This document shows, piece by piece, positions 1 to 5,642 of a stretch of DNA of 6,049 bases. Source of the DNA: Clostridia bacterium (GTDB lineage: Bacteria > Bacillota > Clostridia > UMGS1810); contig JAGBXL010000226.1 in NCBI GenBank assembly GCA_017629325.1, positions 1 to 6,049 of the forward strand, written 5' to 3'. The position numbers and the translations under genes were made by a program. The notes under the pieces are model-generated. The model was given only the letters and a program-made list of their open reading frames with translations, did not search any database and was not told where the DNA came from. How positions within the stretch are numbered: position 1 is the first letter of the stretch; every line of letters begins with the position of its first letter.

Positions 1-1
1 A

Positions 2-685
2 AACGAAAACCACATCTCTCTTTCCAATTCAGATTCAACAAGCAAGCATCTTGATGATAAACTGGAAGATGAAAACACACTCACCGTAACAAGAATAAAT
101 AAATTCAGCGGTGAGCTTACGGAAGAAATTCCCTACACATCCAGACAATATGAAGACCCCTATCTTGAAAAAGGTAAAACTAAGCTTATTCAAAAAGGGC
201 AGAACGGCGTTAAAAAAATCAAATGCGATATTGTCTATAATGATGGTGTTGAAGTTTCAAGGAATGTTAAAAATGAATACATCGCTAAATATCCTGTTGA
301 AGAAATAATTGCAGTCGGTGTTGCAACAGGAAATCTTGCAACTGTTGGCGGCGATACCTTTAGCTATAAAAAGGTTATAACCTGCAGTGCAACAGCCTAT
401 GACCTTTCTTTCCAGAGCACAGGTAAGCTCCCTAGCCACCCAGCCTATGGCATCACAGCCTCAGGAACCTATGCAAAAATCGGAACAGTAGCAGTTGATC
501 CCAGAGTAATACCTCTTGGCACAAAAATGTATATAGTTTCAACCGATGGTAGCGTTGTATATGGATATTGCACAGCCGAAGACACAGGCGGAGCAATAAA
601 AGGTAACAAAGTTGACCTCTTCTATAACACAACTGCAGAGTGTATGCAGTTTGGAAGAAGAAGTGTATATGTATATATTCTGTAA
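2..685 (+). CDS. G5 and 3D domain-containing protein, probable secreted cell-wall hydrolase (5' end outside window)
   Basis: This is the last 227 codons of a longer gene; the frame is open from base 2 to the TAA at 683-685. Visible residues about 27-106 look like a G5 domain (segment VYNDGVEVSRNV, ending PVEEIIAVG), a fold thought to bind cell-wall amino sugars. Residues about 129-227 form a 3D domain with its three hallmark aspartates: D166 in VDPRVIPLG, D194 in AEDTGG and D205 in KVDLFY. The domain ends in FGRRSVYVYIL, usual for the family. 3D domains have the double-psi beta-barrel of MltA-type lytic transglycosylases, so peptidoglycan cleavage outside the cell is the likely role. The G5-3D order resembles B. 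subtilis YabE and Clostridia relatives. The signal peptide and any DUF348 repeats would lie upstream and cannot be seen. A terminator hairpin begins three bases after the stop, so this gene ends its own transcript. Confidence 0.88.
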   Translation, partial: NENHISLSNSDSTSKHLDDKLEDENTLTVTRINKFSGELTEEIPYTSRQYEDPYLEKGKTKLIQKGQNGVKKIKCDIVYNDGVEVSRNVKNEYIAKYPVEEIIAVGVATGNLATVGGDTFSYKKVITCSATAYDLSFQSTGKLPSHPAYGITASGTYAKIGTVAVDPRVIPLGTKMYIVSTDGSVVYGYCTAEDTGGAIKGNKVDLFYNTTAECMQFGRRSVYVYIL

Positions 686-688
686 ATG

Positions 689-734
689 AAAAGTCGATAC
701 AAAAAATTCAAATGAATTTTTTGTATCGACTTTT
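689..734. terminator. Bidirectional intrinsic terminator between the 3D-domain gene and ylbJ
   Basis: Bases 689-710 and 713-734 are perfect reverse complements of each other, 22 bases per arm; in practice this gives a 21-bp stem with a four-base AAAT loop. On the + strand the stem runs into TTTTTT (731-736), a good U-tract for the 3D-domain gene. On the - strand it ends in TTTT followed by CATTT, weaker but usable for ylbJ. The stem is AT-rich apart from the GTCGATAC segment. The ylbJ stop codon (708-710 on the minus strand) lies inside the hairpin, next to the loop. Confidence 0.88.
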
Positions 735-1757
735 TTGATAAAACAAATAAATCACAAAAATAAGTATGGTTCCTATAATAGAAACGGGTATAGCTATAAG
801 CCTATCTGTTCTAAATACTTCTTTGTAAAAAAAGCTTTTGTATAACAGCCCCATAACAAAACTAAAGAGTGCCTGAATAAATTTTGCACCGCATAATTTT
901 TTTATATCAATAATCTTGCCGCTAACTGATTTAATCTGCATAATAACCGAAAAACCCGACCACGAAACTGTACCGCATATAAGTGCAAATTTTAAACCTT
1001 CTGAATTAAGAGAGCTAAATTCATTTATTCCTGCAGTTATTTCAAAAAATCCTTTTACAAAAGCATTTACATAAAATGAGTTTGCAAAATTGCCAAATGT
1101 ATTCCTTATAAAAATAGTCATAGCAGATGCCATAACATACGATGCCACCATAAAGCCGCAAATATTAACGCAAATATTAACTCCGTTTTTTACATAGGAA
1201 CAAAAATCACTTTTTTCTAGGTTTGTTTGTCTCTTTTTTTTGCTGCATGAATTTACTTTTTCTCTTTTTAGTATTCCATATATAAAACTCGATATAAGCT
1301 GAATTAAATATATTACCACGCCGTCTTTTGTGCTTCCCAAAAGGCTTGTGCCCACAGCCGATATCAAAAAAAGAGGCCCCGCATTATTTGTGTAACAAAT
1401 AAGCCTTTGAGCTTCCTTTATATCAATTTCGCCTCTTTCGTAAAGATTTCTTGCACACACAGCACCCGAGGGGTATCCGCAAAATTCCGAGCATAAAACT
1501 GCCTTGATGCTGCATTTTTTTATTCCAAAAGCAAATGATATTATCTTCAAAGGTATTTTCTCGATAAAACAAGAGTTCGATATGTATTGAGAAATAATAA
1601 GATAAGGAAAAACCGATGGAATAATAACATTAGACCAAAGAAAAAGTGCTGTAATAACCTCTTTTTTTACAATGTTAAATTCAAAAATCAAGCAGTAAAC
1701 GCTGTAAATACATACTGTTATTTTTAATATATGTTTTAATGCTTTAATTAGAATCAC
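708..1757 (-). CDS. ylbJ: Sporulation integral membrane protein YlbJ (nucleoside-recognition/Gate family)
   Basis: The 349-codon frame encodes a very hydrophobic protein with about eight to ten membrane segments (near residues 11-28, 36-56, 85-105, 127-142, 146-163, 193-218, 255-275, 290-309 and 320-340). Family marks are IIPSVFPYLIIS (45-56), CGYPSGA (93-99), YTNNAGPLFLISAVG (122-136) and WSGFSV (266-271), which fit the paired Gate half-domains of YlbJ. In B. subtilis ylbJ is a sigma-E gene made in the mother cell and needed for heat-resistant spores; the transported substrate is not known. The start is uncertain. The GTG at 1757 sits inside the Shine-Dalgarno sequence itself, and the only well-spaced codon is an ATT at 1748-1746, which would give a 346-residue protein beginning (M)KALKHILKITV, a natural membrane-protein N-terminus. 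The gene is divergent from yqfC and ends convergently against the 3D-domain gene inside a shared terminator. Confidence 0.88.
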   Translation of the reverse strand: MILIKALKHILKITVCIYSVYCLIFEFNIVKKEVITALFLWSNVIIPSVFPYLIISQYISNSCFIEKIPLKIISFAFGIKKCSIKAVLCSEFCGYPSGAVCARNLYERGEIDIKEAQRLICYTNNAGPLFLISAVGTSLLGSTKDGVVIYLIQLISSFIYGILKREKVNSCSKKKRQTNLEKSDFCSYVKNGVNICVNICGFMVASYVMASAMTIFIRNTFGNFANSFYVNAFVKGFFEITAGINEFSSLNSEGLKFALICGTVSWSGFSVIMQIKSVSGKIIDIKKLCGAKFIQALFSFVMGLLYKSFFYKEVFRTDRLIAIPVSIIGTILIFVIYLFYQKSRYKKFI

Positions 1758-1761
1758 CTCC
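1753..1761 (-). promoter_or_regulatory. Strong ribosome binding site of ylbJ, overlapping its nominal GTG start
   Basis: On the minus strand this reads GGAGGTGAT, nine bases complementary to the 3' end of 16S rRNA. The nominal GTG start (1757-1755) is part of this motif and so cannot be served by it. Eight bases after GGAGG lies ATT (1748-1746), in frame. The next in-frame ATG, GTG or TTG is a TTG at codon 23, too far away to use this site. The site therefore points to an AUU start or to unusual initiation. Confidence 0.7.
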
Positions 1762-1790
1762 GTATATTTATTTATATTCCGTCATAAAAA
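1762..1790 (+). promoter_or_regulatory. Candidate sigma-E-type promoter of the yqfC-yqfD operon
   Basis: GTATATT (1762-1768) and CATAAAAA (1783-1790) are separated by 14 bases, resembling sigma-E promoters (about KMATATT, 13-15 bases, CATACAAT). Transcription would begin near 1797, just ahead of the AAGGAAGTG ribosome binding site at 1800-1808. That places the ATG at 1795 at or before the transcript start. yqfC and yqfD are sigma-E genes in B. subtilis. The match is imperfect and the region AT-rich, so the call is tentative. Confidence 0.42.
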
Positions 1791-1797
1791 TAGTATG
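1790..1797 (-). promoter_or_regulatory. Candidate sigma-E-type -10 element for ylbJ
   Basis: The minus strand reads CATACTAT, one base off the B. subtilis sigma-E -10 form CATACAAT. Initiation a few bases downstream would give a leader of roughly 20 bases before the ylbJ ribosome binding site. No convincing -35 (ATATT-like) is visible at the usual distance, so this is a candidate only. It is supported by the known sigma-E control of ylbJ in B. subtilis. Confidence 0.35.
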
Positions 1798-2046
1798 AAA
1801 AGGAAGTGGTCATCTGTGCACAGTGCAGAACACCTTGTTATCGGCCATAGCTATAAGCTGATAATGTACGGAGACAAAATCTGTATAAAGGGCAAATACG
1901 ATGTAACATCTTATAGCGAAGATTCTATCATGTTAAGATGCAATAACGATGTTTTGTGTATAAAGGGCGAAGATGTTGTTATATCTTCGCTTGATGTAAA
2001 CCAGATATACATAAGCGGAAAAATTTCTGATATTTCTTTTTCATAG
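1795..2046 (+). CDS. yqfC: Sporulation protein YqfC
   Basis: This small 83-codon frame encodes a protein predicted to be mostly beta strand, with no clear membrane segment. The C-terminal half, NNDVLCIKGEDVVISSLDVN followed by QIYISGKISDISF, follows the YqfC pattern (short hydrophobic strands, a GxDLxI-like turn, then EIxIxGxIxxIxF). The position directly before yqfD is the classical arrangement. YqfC is a sigma-E-dependent sporulation protein of unknown biochemical function. The ATG at 1795 has no Shine-Dalgarno ahead of it. A GTG at 1816, in frame, has AAGGAAGTG (8 of 9 matches to the consensus) nine bases upstream and is the likelier start, giving 76 residues. Either version appears shorter at the N-terminus than YqfC of Bacillus (about 90 residues). 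The stop is 10 bases before the preferred yqfD start. Confidence 0.8.
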   Translation: MKRKWSSVHSAEHLVIGHSYKLIMYGDKICIKGKYDVTSYSEDSIMLRCNNDVLCIKGEDVVISSLDVNQIYISGKISDISFS

Positions 2047-2056
2047 GGTGGTCTTA

Positions 2057-3235
2057 TTGTCGTTTTCCTTTGGAGCCTACATTCAGCTTAAGATTCAAAG
2101 AGAAAATTCGGTGAGTTTTTTTAATGAGTGCAAAAACAGCCATATCAATTTGTATAATATAAAAAAAACACAAGATGGCTATCTTGCAGATGTAAAGGGG
2201 ATAGACTATAAACATGTTTTTAATATTGCCCAAAGTGTGTCTGCAAACATATCGGTAAAGGGCAGATTCGGTCTTCTTATGAAGCTCATTTTATCAAGGG
2301 GCAGAAAAGTTTTTTATGCCTTAGCACTTTTTCTGGCAATATATTACGGAGTTAATTATTTTTATATATCTGAAATCTGCATAAACGGAAACAATATATT
2401 TCCCGATAGCCAGATACTTATGTGCTTAAAAGAAAACGGTCTTGAAAAGGGGAGCCTTAAGCTTGGTTTTGACCCTGAAATTTTCCGCGAGGAATTTATA
2501 AAAGATTTTCCTGGTATTGCATGGATATGGGTAGAAATAGATGGTACAAAAGCAATTGTTTCTGTAAGAGAAAAAGTAACCAAACCCGATTTTTTTGACT
2601 ATGATCTTTACTGTAATGTTGTTGCATCAAAAGACGGAGTCATAAAAAATGCAATATCGTCAAGCGGAACACTTCTTGTTAAAGAGGGCGTATATGTTAA
2701 AAAAGGCGACATACTCATAAGCGGTGTATATGATTCAACCGAAATAGCACCTCTTCGTTTTGTAAATGCCGGAGGAATAGTTAATGCCTCAACGGTTTAT
2801 ACTATTGAAGATGATTTTGGCGGCAAATATATAAGCTATACCCCAGCAGAAAAAACAAAAAACATCATAGCACCAAAAATACTAAACACAAATCTTTATG
2901 AATTTAAAACTCAATCAGGGCTTGGGCTTTACATAGAGGAAAATGATAAAAAAATAAAGGCTTTCGGTAAAAATTATTTGCCTTTGGCATTTACAAATAC
3001 AAAATATTGTGAGATAATAAGAAAGGAATATCAGCTTTCAAAAGAAGAAATCATAAAAAATGCAATAAATGAACTTACTCAAAAGCTTTACCTTTCTATC
3101 CCTGAAGGTGCCAAAGTTGTCAGCACCAAAGAAGATGTAAGCCAAAATCCCGATGGAAGCATAAATGTAAAGCTAACCTTTGAATGTATTGAAGATATTG
3201 CCGAAAAGAAAGCCATTGTGTTTGAAACACAGTAA
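2057..3235 (+). CDS. yqfD: Sporulation protein YqfD
   Basis: The predicted protein has 392 residues from the TTG at 2057, near the usual family length of about 400. The first residues, (M)SFSFGAYIQLKI, match the conserved YqfD opening. One membrane helix lies near residues 85-104, and most of the protein follows it. Just after the helix is a POTRA/FtsQ-like stretch (ISEICINGNNIF to about VSVREK), then a KEGVYVKKGDILISGVYD segment that resembles a hairpin of membrane-fusion or lipoyl-type domains. YqfD is a mother-cell, sigma-E-dependent protein needed for normal spore formation in B. subtilis; its molecular role is unknown. An in-frame GTG at 2048 exists but overlaps the weak ribosome binding site AGGGTGGT (2045-2052), which fits the TTG better. 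The frame ends 14 bases before phoH, and its 3' part carries a candidate vegetative promoter. Confidence 0.9.
   Translation: MSFSFGAYIQLKIQRENSVSFFNECKNSHINLYNIKKTQDGYLADVKGIDYKHVFNIAQSVSANISVKGRFGLLMKLILSRGRKVFYALALFLAIYYGVNYFYISEICINGNNIFPDSQILMCLKENGLEKGSLKLGFDPEIFREEFIKDFPGIAWIWVEIDGTKAIVSVREKVTKPDFFDYDLYCNVVASKDGVIKNAISSSGTLLVKEGVYVKKGDILISGVYDSTEIAPLRFVNAGGIVNASTVYTIEDDFGGKYISYTPAEKTKNIIAPKILNTNLYEFKTQSGLGLYIEENDKKIKAFGKNYLPLAFTNTKYCEIIRKEYQLSKEEIIKNAINELTQKLYLSIPEGAKVVSTKEDVSQNPDGSINVKLTFECIEDIAEKKAIVFETQ
2990..3018 (+). promoter_or_regulatory. Candidate sigma-A promoter inside yqfD, driving phoH-ybeY-era-recO
   Basis: TTTACA (2990-2995; 5 of 6 consensus) is followed by a 17-base spacer and GATAAT (3013-3018; 5 of 6). 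A TG at 3010-3011 is correctly placed for an extended -10. Initiation would be near 3025, about 225 bases before phoH. It would let housekeeping genes be expressed in growing cells apart from the sporulation-type promoter upstream of yqfC. Such matches also occur by chance in AT-rich DNA. Confidence 0.42.
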
Positions 3236-3249
3236 GCGGAGGTTGTAAT

Positions 3250-4230
3250 TTGGAAAAGATACTTGAAATACCCCAAATGGAAAAAGTTATTTCTATTTTT
3301 GGGGAATACGACAAAAATATCAACGTAATAAAAAAAGAATTTGGCGTAAGCGTTATAAGCCGCGGCAGCACCGTTAAAATAATCGGCGATGAAGCTGCCG
3401 TTTTAAGAGCCGAAAAAGCCATAATGAGTCTTAATAAAATTCTCGATAGCGGTGAAGAAATAAGCGATGTTAATCTTGGCTATGCCATAGATATGGCAAA
3501 AGATGATATCGACGATACTGCTCTTTACGGCAAAGACTGTATCCTTATAACCGCAAAGGGCAAACCTTTAAAAAGCAAAACCCTGGGTCAGAAAAACTAT
3601 GTTGAAGCAATAGAAAAAAACACCATCACCTTTGGCATAGGTCCTGCCGGAACAGGTAAAACATATCTTGCGGTAGCGCTTGCGGTTAAAGCTTTTAAAA
3701 ATAAAGAAATAAGCCGCATAATCTTAACCCGTCCCGCAGTTGAAGCGGGCGAGAAGCTCGGCTTTCTTCCCGGTGATTTACAAAATAAGGTAGACCCTTA
3801 TCTTCGTCCTTTATATGATGCTCTCTACGAAATGTTTGGCATGGAAACCTACGCTCGCCTTGCAGAAAAAGGTGCAATAGAAATTGCCCCTCTTGCCTAT
3901 ATGAGAGGAAGGACCCTTGACGATAGCTTCATTATTTTAGATGAAGCCCAGAACACCACCCCCGAACAGATGAAAATGTTTTTAACACGCATAGGCTTTA
4001 ACTCTAAAGCAATAGTAACAGGCGATATCACCCAGGTTGATTTACCCGATGGTAAAAAATCAGGGCTCAGAGATGTTGTGTCTGTTCTTAAAAACATAGA
4101 AGACATAGCCTTTTGCTATTTAACAGAAAAAGACGTTGTAAGGCACCGCCTTGTTCAAAGAATAATAAAAGCTTATGAAAAGCGTGATGCTTCATTTAAA
4201 TCCAATAAAAAAACTCACGATAAGAGGTAG
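3250..4230 (+). CDS. phoH: PhoH family protein (ATPase with N-terminal KH-like domain)
   Basis: The 326-residue protein starts at a TTG seven bases after a strong GGAGG (3238-3242). Residues about 14-60 (FGEYDKNINVIKKEFGVSVI and onward) resemble the KH-like RNA-binding region found at the N-terminus of PhoH/YbeZ proteins. The P-loop ATPase domain follows: Walker A GPAGTGKT (131-138), conserved RPAVEAGEKLGFLPGD (161-176), Walker B IILDEAQNTT (228-237) and TGDITQVDLP (257-266), close to superfamily-1 helicase motifs. Length and motifs are complete. The family is cytoplasmic and linked to RNA metabolism; in many bacteria PhoH/YbeZ works with YbeY, encoded here only two bases downstream. The stop overlaps the ybeY ribosome binding site, suggesting translational coupling. 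The name comes from phosphate regulation in E. coli, but no Pho box is apparent here. Confidence 0.95.
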   Translation: MEKILEIPQMEKVISIFGEYDKNINVIKKEFGVSVISRGSTVKIIGDEAAVLRAEKAIMSLNKILDSGEEISDVNLGYAIDMAKDDIDDTALYGKDCILITAKGKPLKSKTLGQKNYVEAIEKNTITFGIGPAGTGKTYLAVALAVKAFKNKEISRIILTRPAVEAGEKLGFLPGDLQNKVDPYLRPLYDALYEMFGMETYARLAEKGAIEIAPLAYMRGRTLDDSFIILDEAQNTTPEQMKMFLTRIGFNSKAIVTGDITQVDLPDGKKSGLRDVVSVLKNIEDIAFCYLTEKDVVRHRLVQRIIKAYEKRDASFKSNKKTHDKR

Positions 4231-4232
4231 TT

Positions 4233-4718
4233 ATGATAAACGAAATTTATATAGAAGATGCTTGCACCAATCCATCTTTAGATGAGGTAGCTCAAAAGCT
4301 TATAATAAATGTGGTTAATGCCACTTTAGAATATGAAAAAATAACTGAAGCCTGTTTTGTAAGCATAACATCAGTAGATGAAGAAGAAATAAAAGAACTT
4401 AACTTAGAGCACCGCGGCATAGATTCTGTAACAGATGTTCTTTCTTTCCCCGTTGTAAACTTAATAGATGGTAGCTTTAAGAAAAATGCCGGCGACTATT
4501 ATGAAGATAAACTAATCTTAGGCGATGTTGTTCTGTGTGCAAAAAGAGCAAGGGAACAAAGCATAGACTACGGTCATTCTTATGAGAGGGAGCTTGGCTA
4601 TTTAACCTGCCATTCAATACTCCACCTAATAGGCTACGATCACGAAATCGATTCCGAAAGGGAAGTAATGCGTCAAAAAGAAGAAGCTGTTATGGAAATG
4701 GTAAAACTTAAAAGATAA
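4233..4718 (+). CDS. ybeY: Endoribonuclease YbeY, rRNA maturation factor
   Basis: The protein has 161 residues, a typical length, starting at ATG with AAGAGGT (4222-4228) overlapping the end of phoH. The zinc-binding motif is intact: CHSILHLIGYDH with H127, H131 and H137. The other conserved blocks are present: RGIDSVTDVLSFP (61-73) and LGDVVLC (96-102). YbeY is a cytoplasmic single-strand endoribonuclease involved in 16S rRNA 3'-end maturation and quality control of 70S ribosomes. It is known to associate with Era and with PhoH/YbeZ, matching its place between phoH and era. In B. subtilis dgkA and cdd lie between ybeY and era; here era follows directly after 10 bases. Confidence 0.96.
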   Translation: MINEIYIEDACTNPSLDEVAQKLIINVVNATLEYEKITEACFVSITSVDEEEIKELNLEHRGIDSVTDVLSFPVVNLIDGSFKKNAGDYYEDKLILGDVVLCAKRAREQSIDYGHSYERELGYLTCHSILHLIGYDHEIDSEREVMRQKEEAVMEMVKLKR

Positions 4719-4728
4719 GGTGAACAAA

Positions 4729-5628
4729 ATGGAAAATTTTAAATCAGGCTATGTTGGAATTGTAGGCAGACCAAATGTTGGCAAATCAACAATAATGAAT
4801 GCTCTTTTGGGGCAGAAAATTGCAATTATATCTGCCAAGCCCCAAACCACAAGAAGCAAAATTCTTTCAATAATGTCCGATAGCGACAGCCAGGTTGTAT
4901 TTTTAGATACCCCCGGCTTTCATAACCCCAAAAACAAACTTGGCGAAAATATGATGAAGGCAGTAGATAACACAATTGCCGATGTTGATTTTCTCTTAAT
5001 GGTTGTAGAACCAACGAGTGAGATTCCGCCGAGTGAATATAAAATAATCGAAAAAATAGGGGATATCCCTGCAATTTTAGTAATAAATAAAGCAGATACC
5101 TTAAGAAAAGAAGAGCTTCTTCCTGTTATAGCGGCTTATTCAAAAGCACACGATTTTAAAGAAATCCTTTTTGTAAGTGCCAAAACTGGTTACAGAATGG
5201 ACGAGTTAAAAGCTGTTATAAAAGAAAATCTTTCAGAAGGACCAATGTATTATCCCGAAGATATGGTTACCGACCAACAGGAAAGGCAGATAATAGCCGA
5301 AATTATCCGCGAAAAAATGCTTAATCTTTTAGATAAAGAGGTTCCTCACGGAATAGCTATTGAAATTTTAAAAATGAAAACCCGCATAAAAGATGGAGAA
5401 ACAATGTACGATATCAGTGCAAACATTTATTGCGAAAAAAATTCCCACAAAGGCATAATAATTGGTGCAGGCGGTAAAACCCTAAAGCAAATAGGCACTT
5501 TAGCCAGAAAAGATGCCGAAGAAATGCTTTCTGCAAAGGTTTTTCTTGAGCTTTGGGTAAAGGTTAAATCCGACTGGCGTAATTCAAATAATATGTTAAG
5601 AGAACTTGGTTTTACAGATAACGATTAA
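4729..5628 (+). CDS. era: GTPase Era
   Basis: The protein has 299 residues, the standard length. All GTPase motifs are seen: G1 GRPNVGKS (13-20), G2 region AKPQTTR (36-42), G3 DTPG (60-63), G4 NKAD (120-123) and G5 SAK (150-152). A C-terminal KH domain follows with KGIIIGAGGKTLKQIG (from 241; GxxG loop 246-249), which binds the 3' end of 16S rRNA. Era is an assembly GTPase for the 30S subunit, loosely associated with the membrane. The ATG at 4729 is preferred over an in-frame GTG at 4720, because that GTG is part of the ribosome binding site AAGGTG (4717-4722), which overlaps the ybeY stop codon. The gap to recO is 14 bases. Confidence 0.97.
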   Translation: MENFKSGYVGIVGRPNVGKSTIMNALLGQKIAIISAKPQTTRSKILSIMSDSDSQVVFLDTPGFHNPKNKLGENMMKAVDNTIADVDFLLMVVEPTSEIPPSEYKIIEKIGDIPAILVINKADTLRKEELLPVIAAYSKAHDFKEILFVSAKTGYRMDELKAVIKENLSEGPMYYPEDMVTDQQERQIIAEIIREKMLNLLDKEVPHGIAIEILKMKTRIKDGETMYDISANIYCEKNSHKGIIIGAGGKTLKQIGTLARKDAEEMLSAKVFLELWVKVKSDWRNSNNMLRELGFTDND

Positions 5629-5642
5629 AAAGAGGTATTAAA

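Noticed and set aside
111..439. Open frames at 111-308 (+) and 257-439 (-)
   Set aside because: Both lie fully inside the G5/3D coding region, which has clear domain motifs in another frame; neither resembles a known family.
1234..1241. Run of eight T (A8 in the coding sense of ylbJ), and a similar A8 in yqfD at 2161-2168
   Set aside because: Possible slippage sites, but both frames continue normally with family motifs on each side, and such runs are common in AT-rich genomes.
1814..1828. Overlapping palindromes CTGTGCACAG (1814-1823) and TGCACAGTGCA (1818-1828) at the yqfC start
   Set aside because: They are short, coding, and have no loop able to form a stable hairpin. They could be an operator but nothing else supports it; chance is likely.
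2362..3422. Minus-strand open frames of 62-100 codons opposite yqfD and phoH (2362-2583, 3088-3276, 3120-3422)
   Set aside because: They are antisense shadows of well-supported genes, with no recognisable motifs and no reason to think they are expressed.
3695..5074. Minus-strand open frames opposite phoH and era (3695-3877, 3897-4106, 4826-5074)
   Set aside because: They overlap conserved ATPase and GTPase motif regions on the coding strand; their sequences look like reverse-strand by-products.
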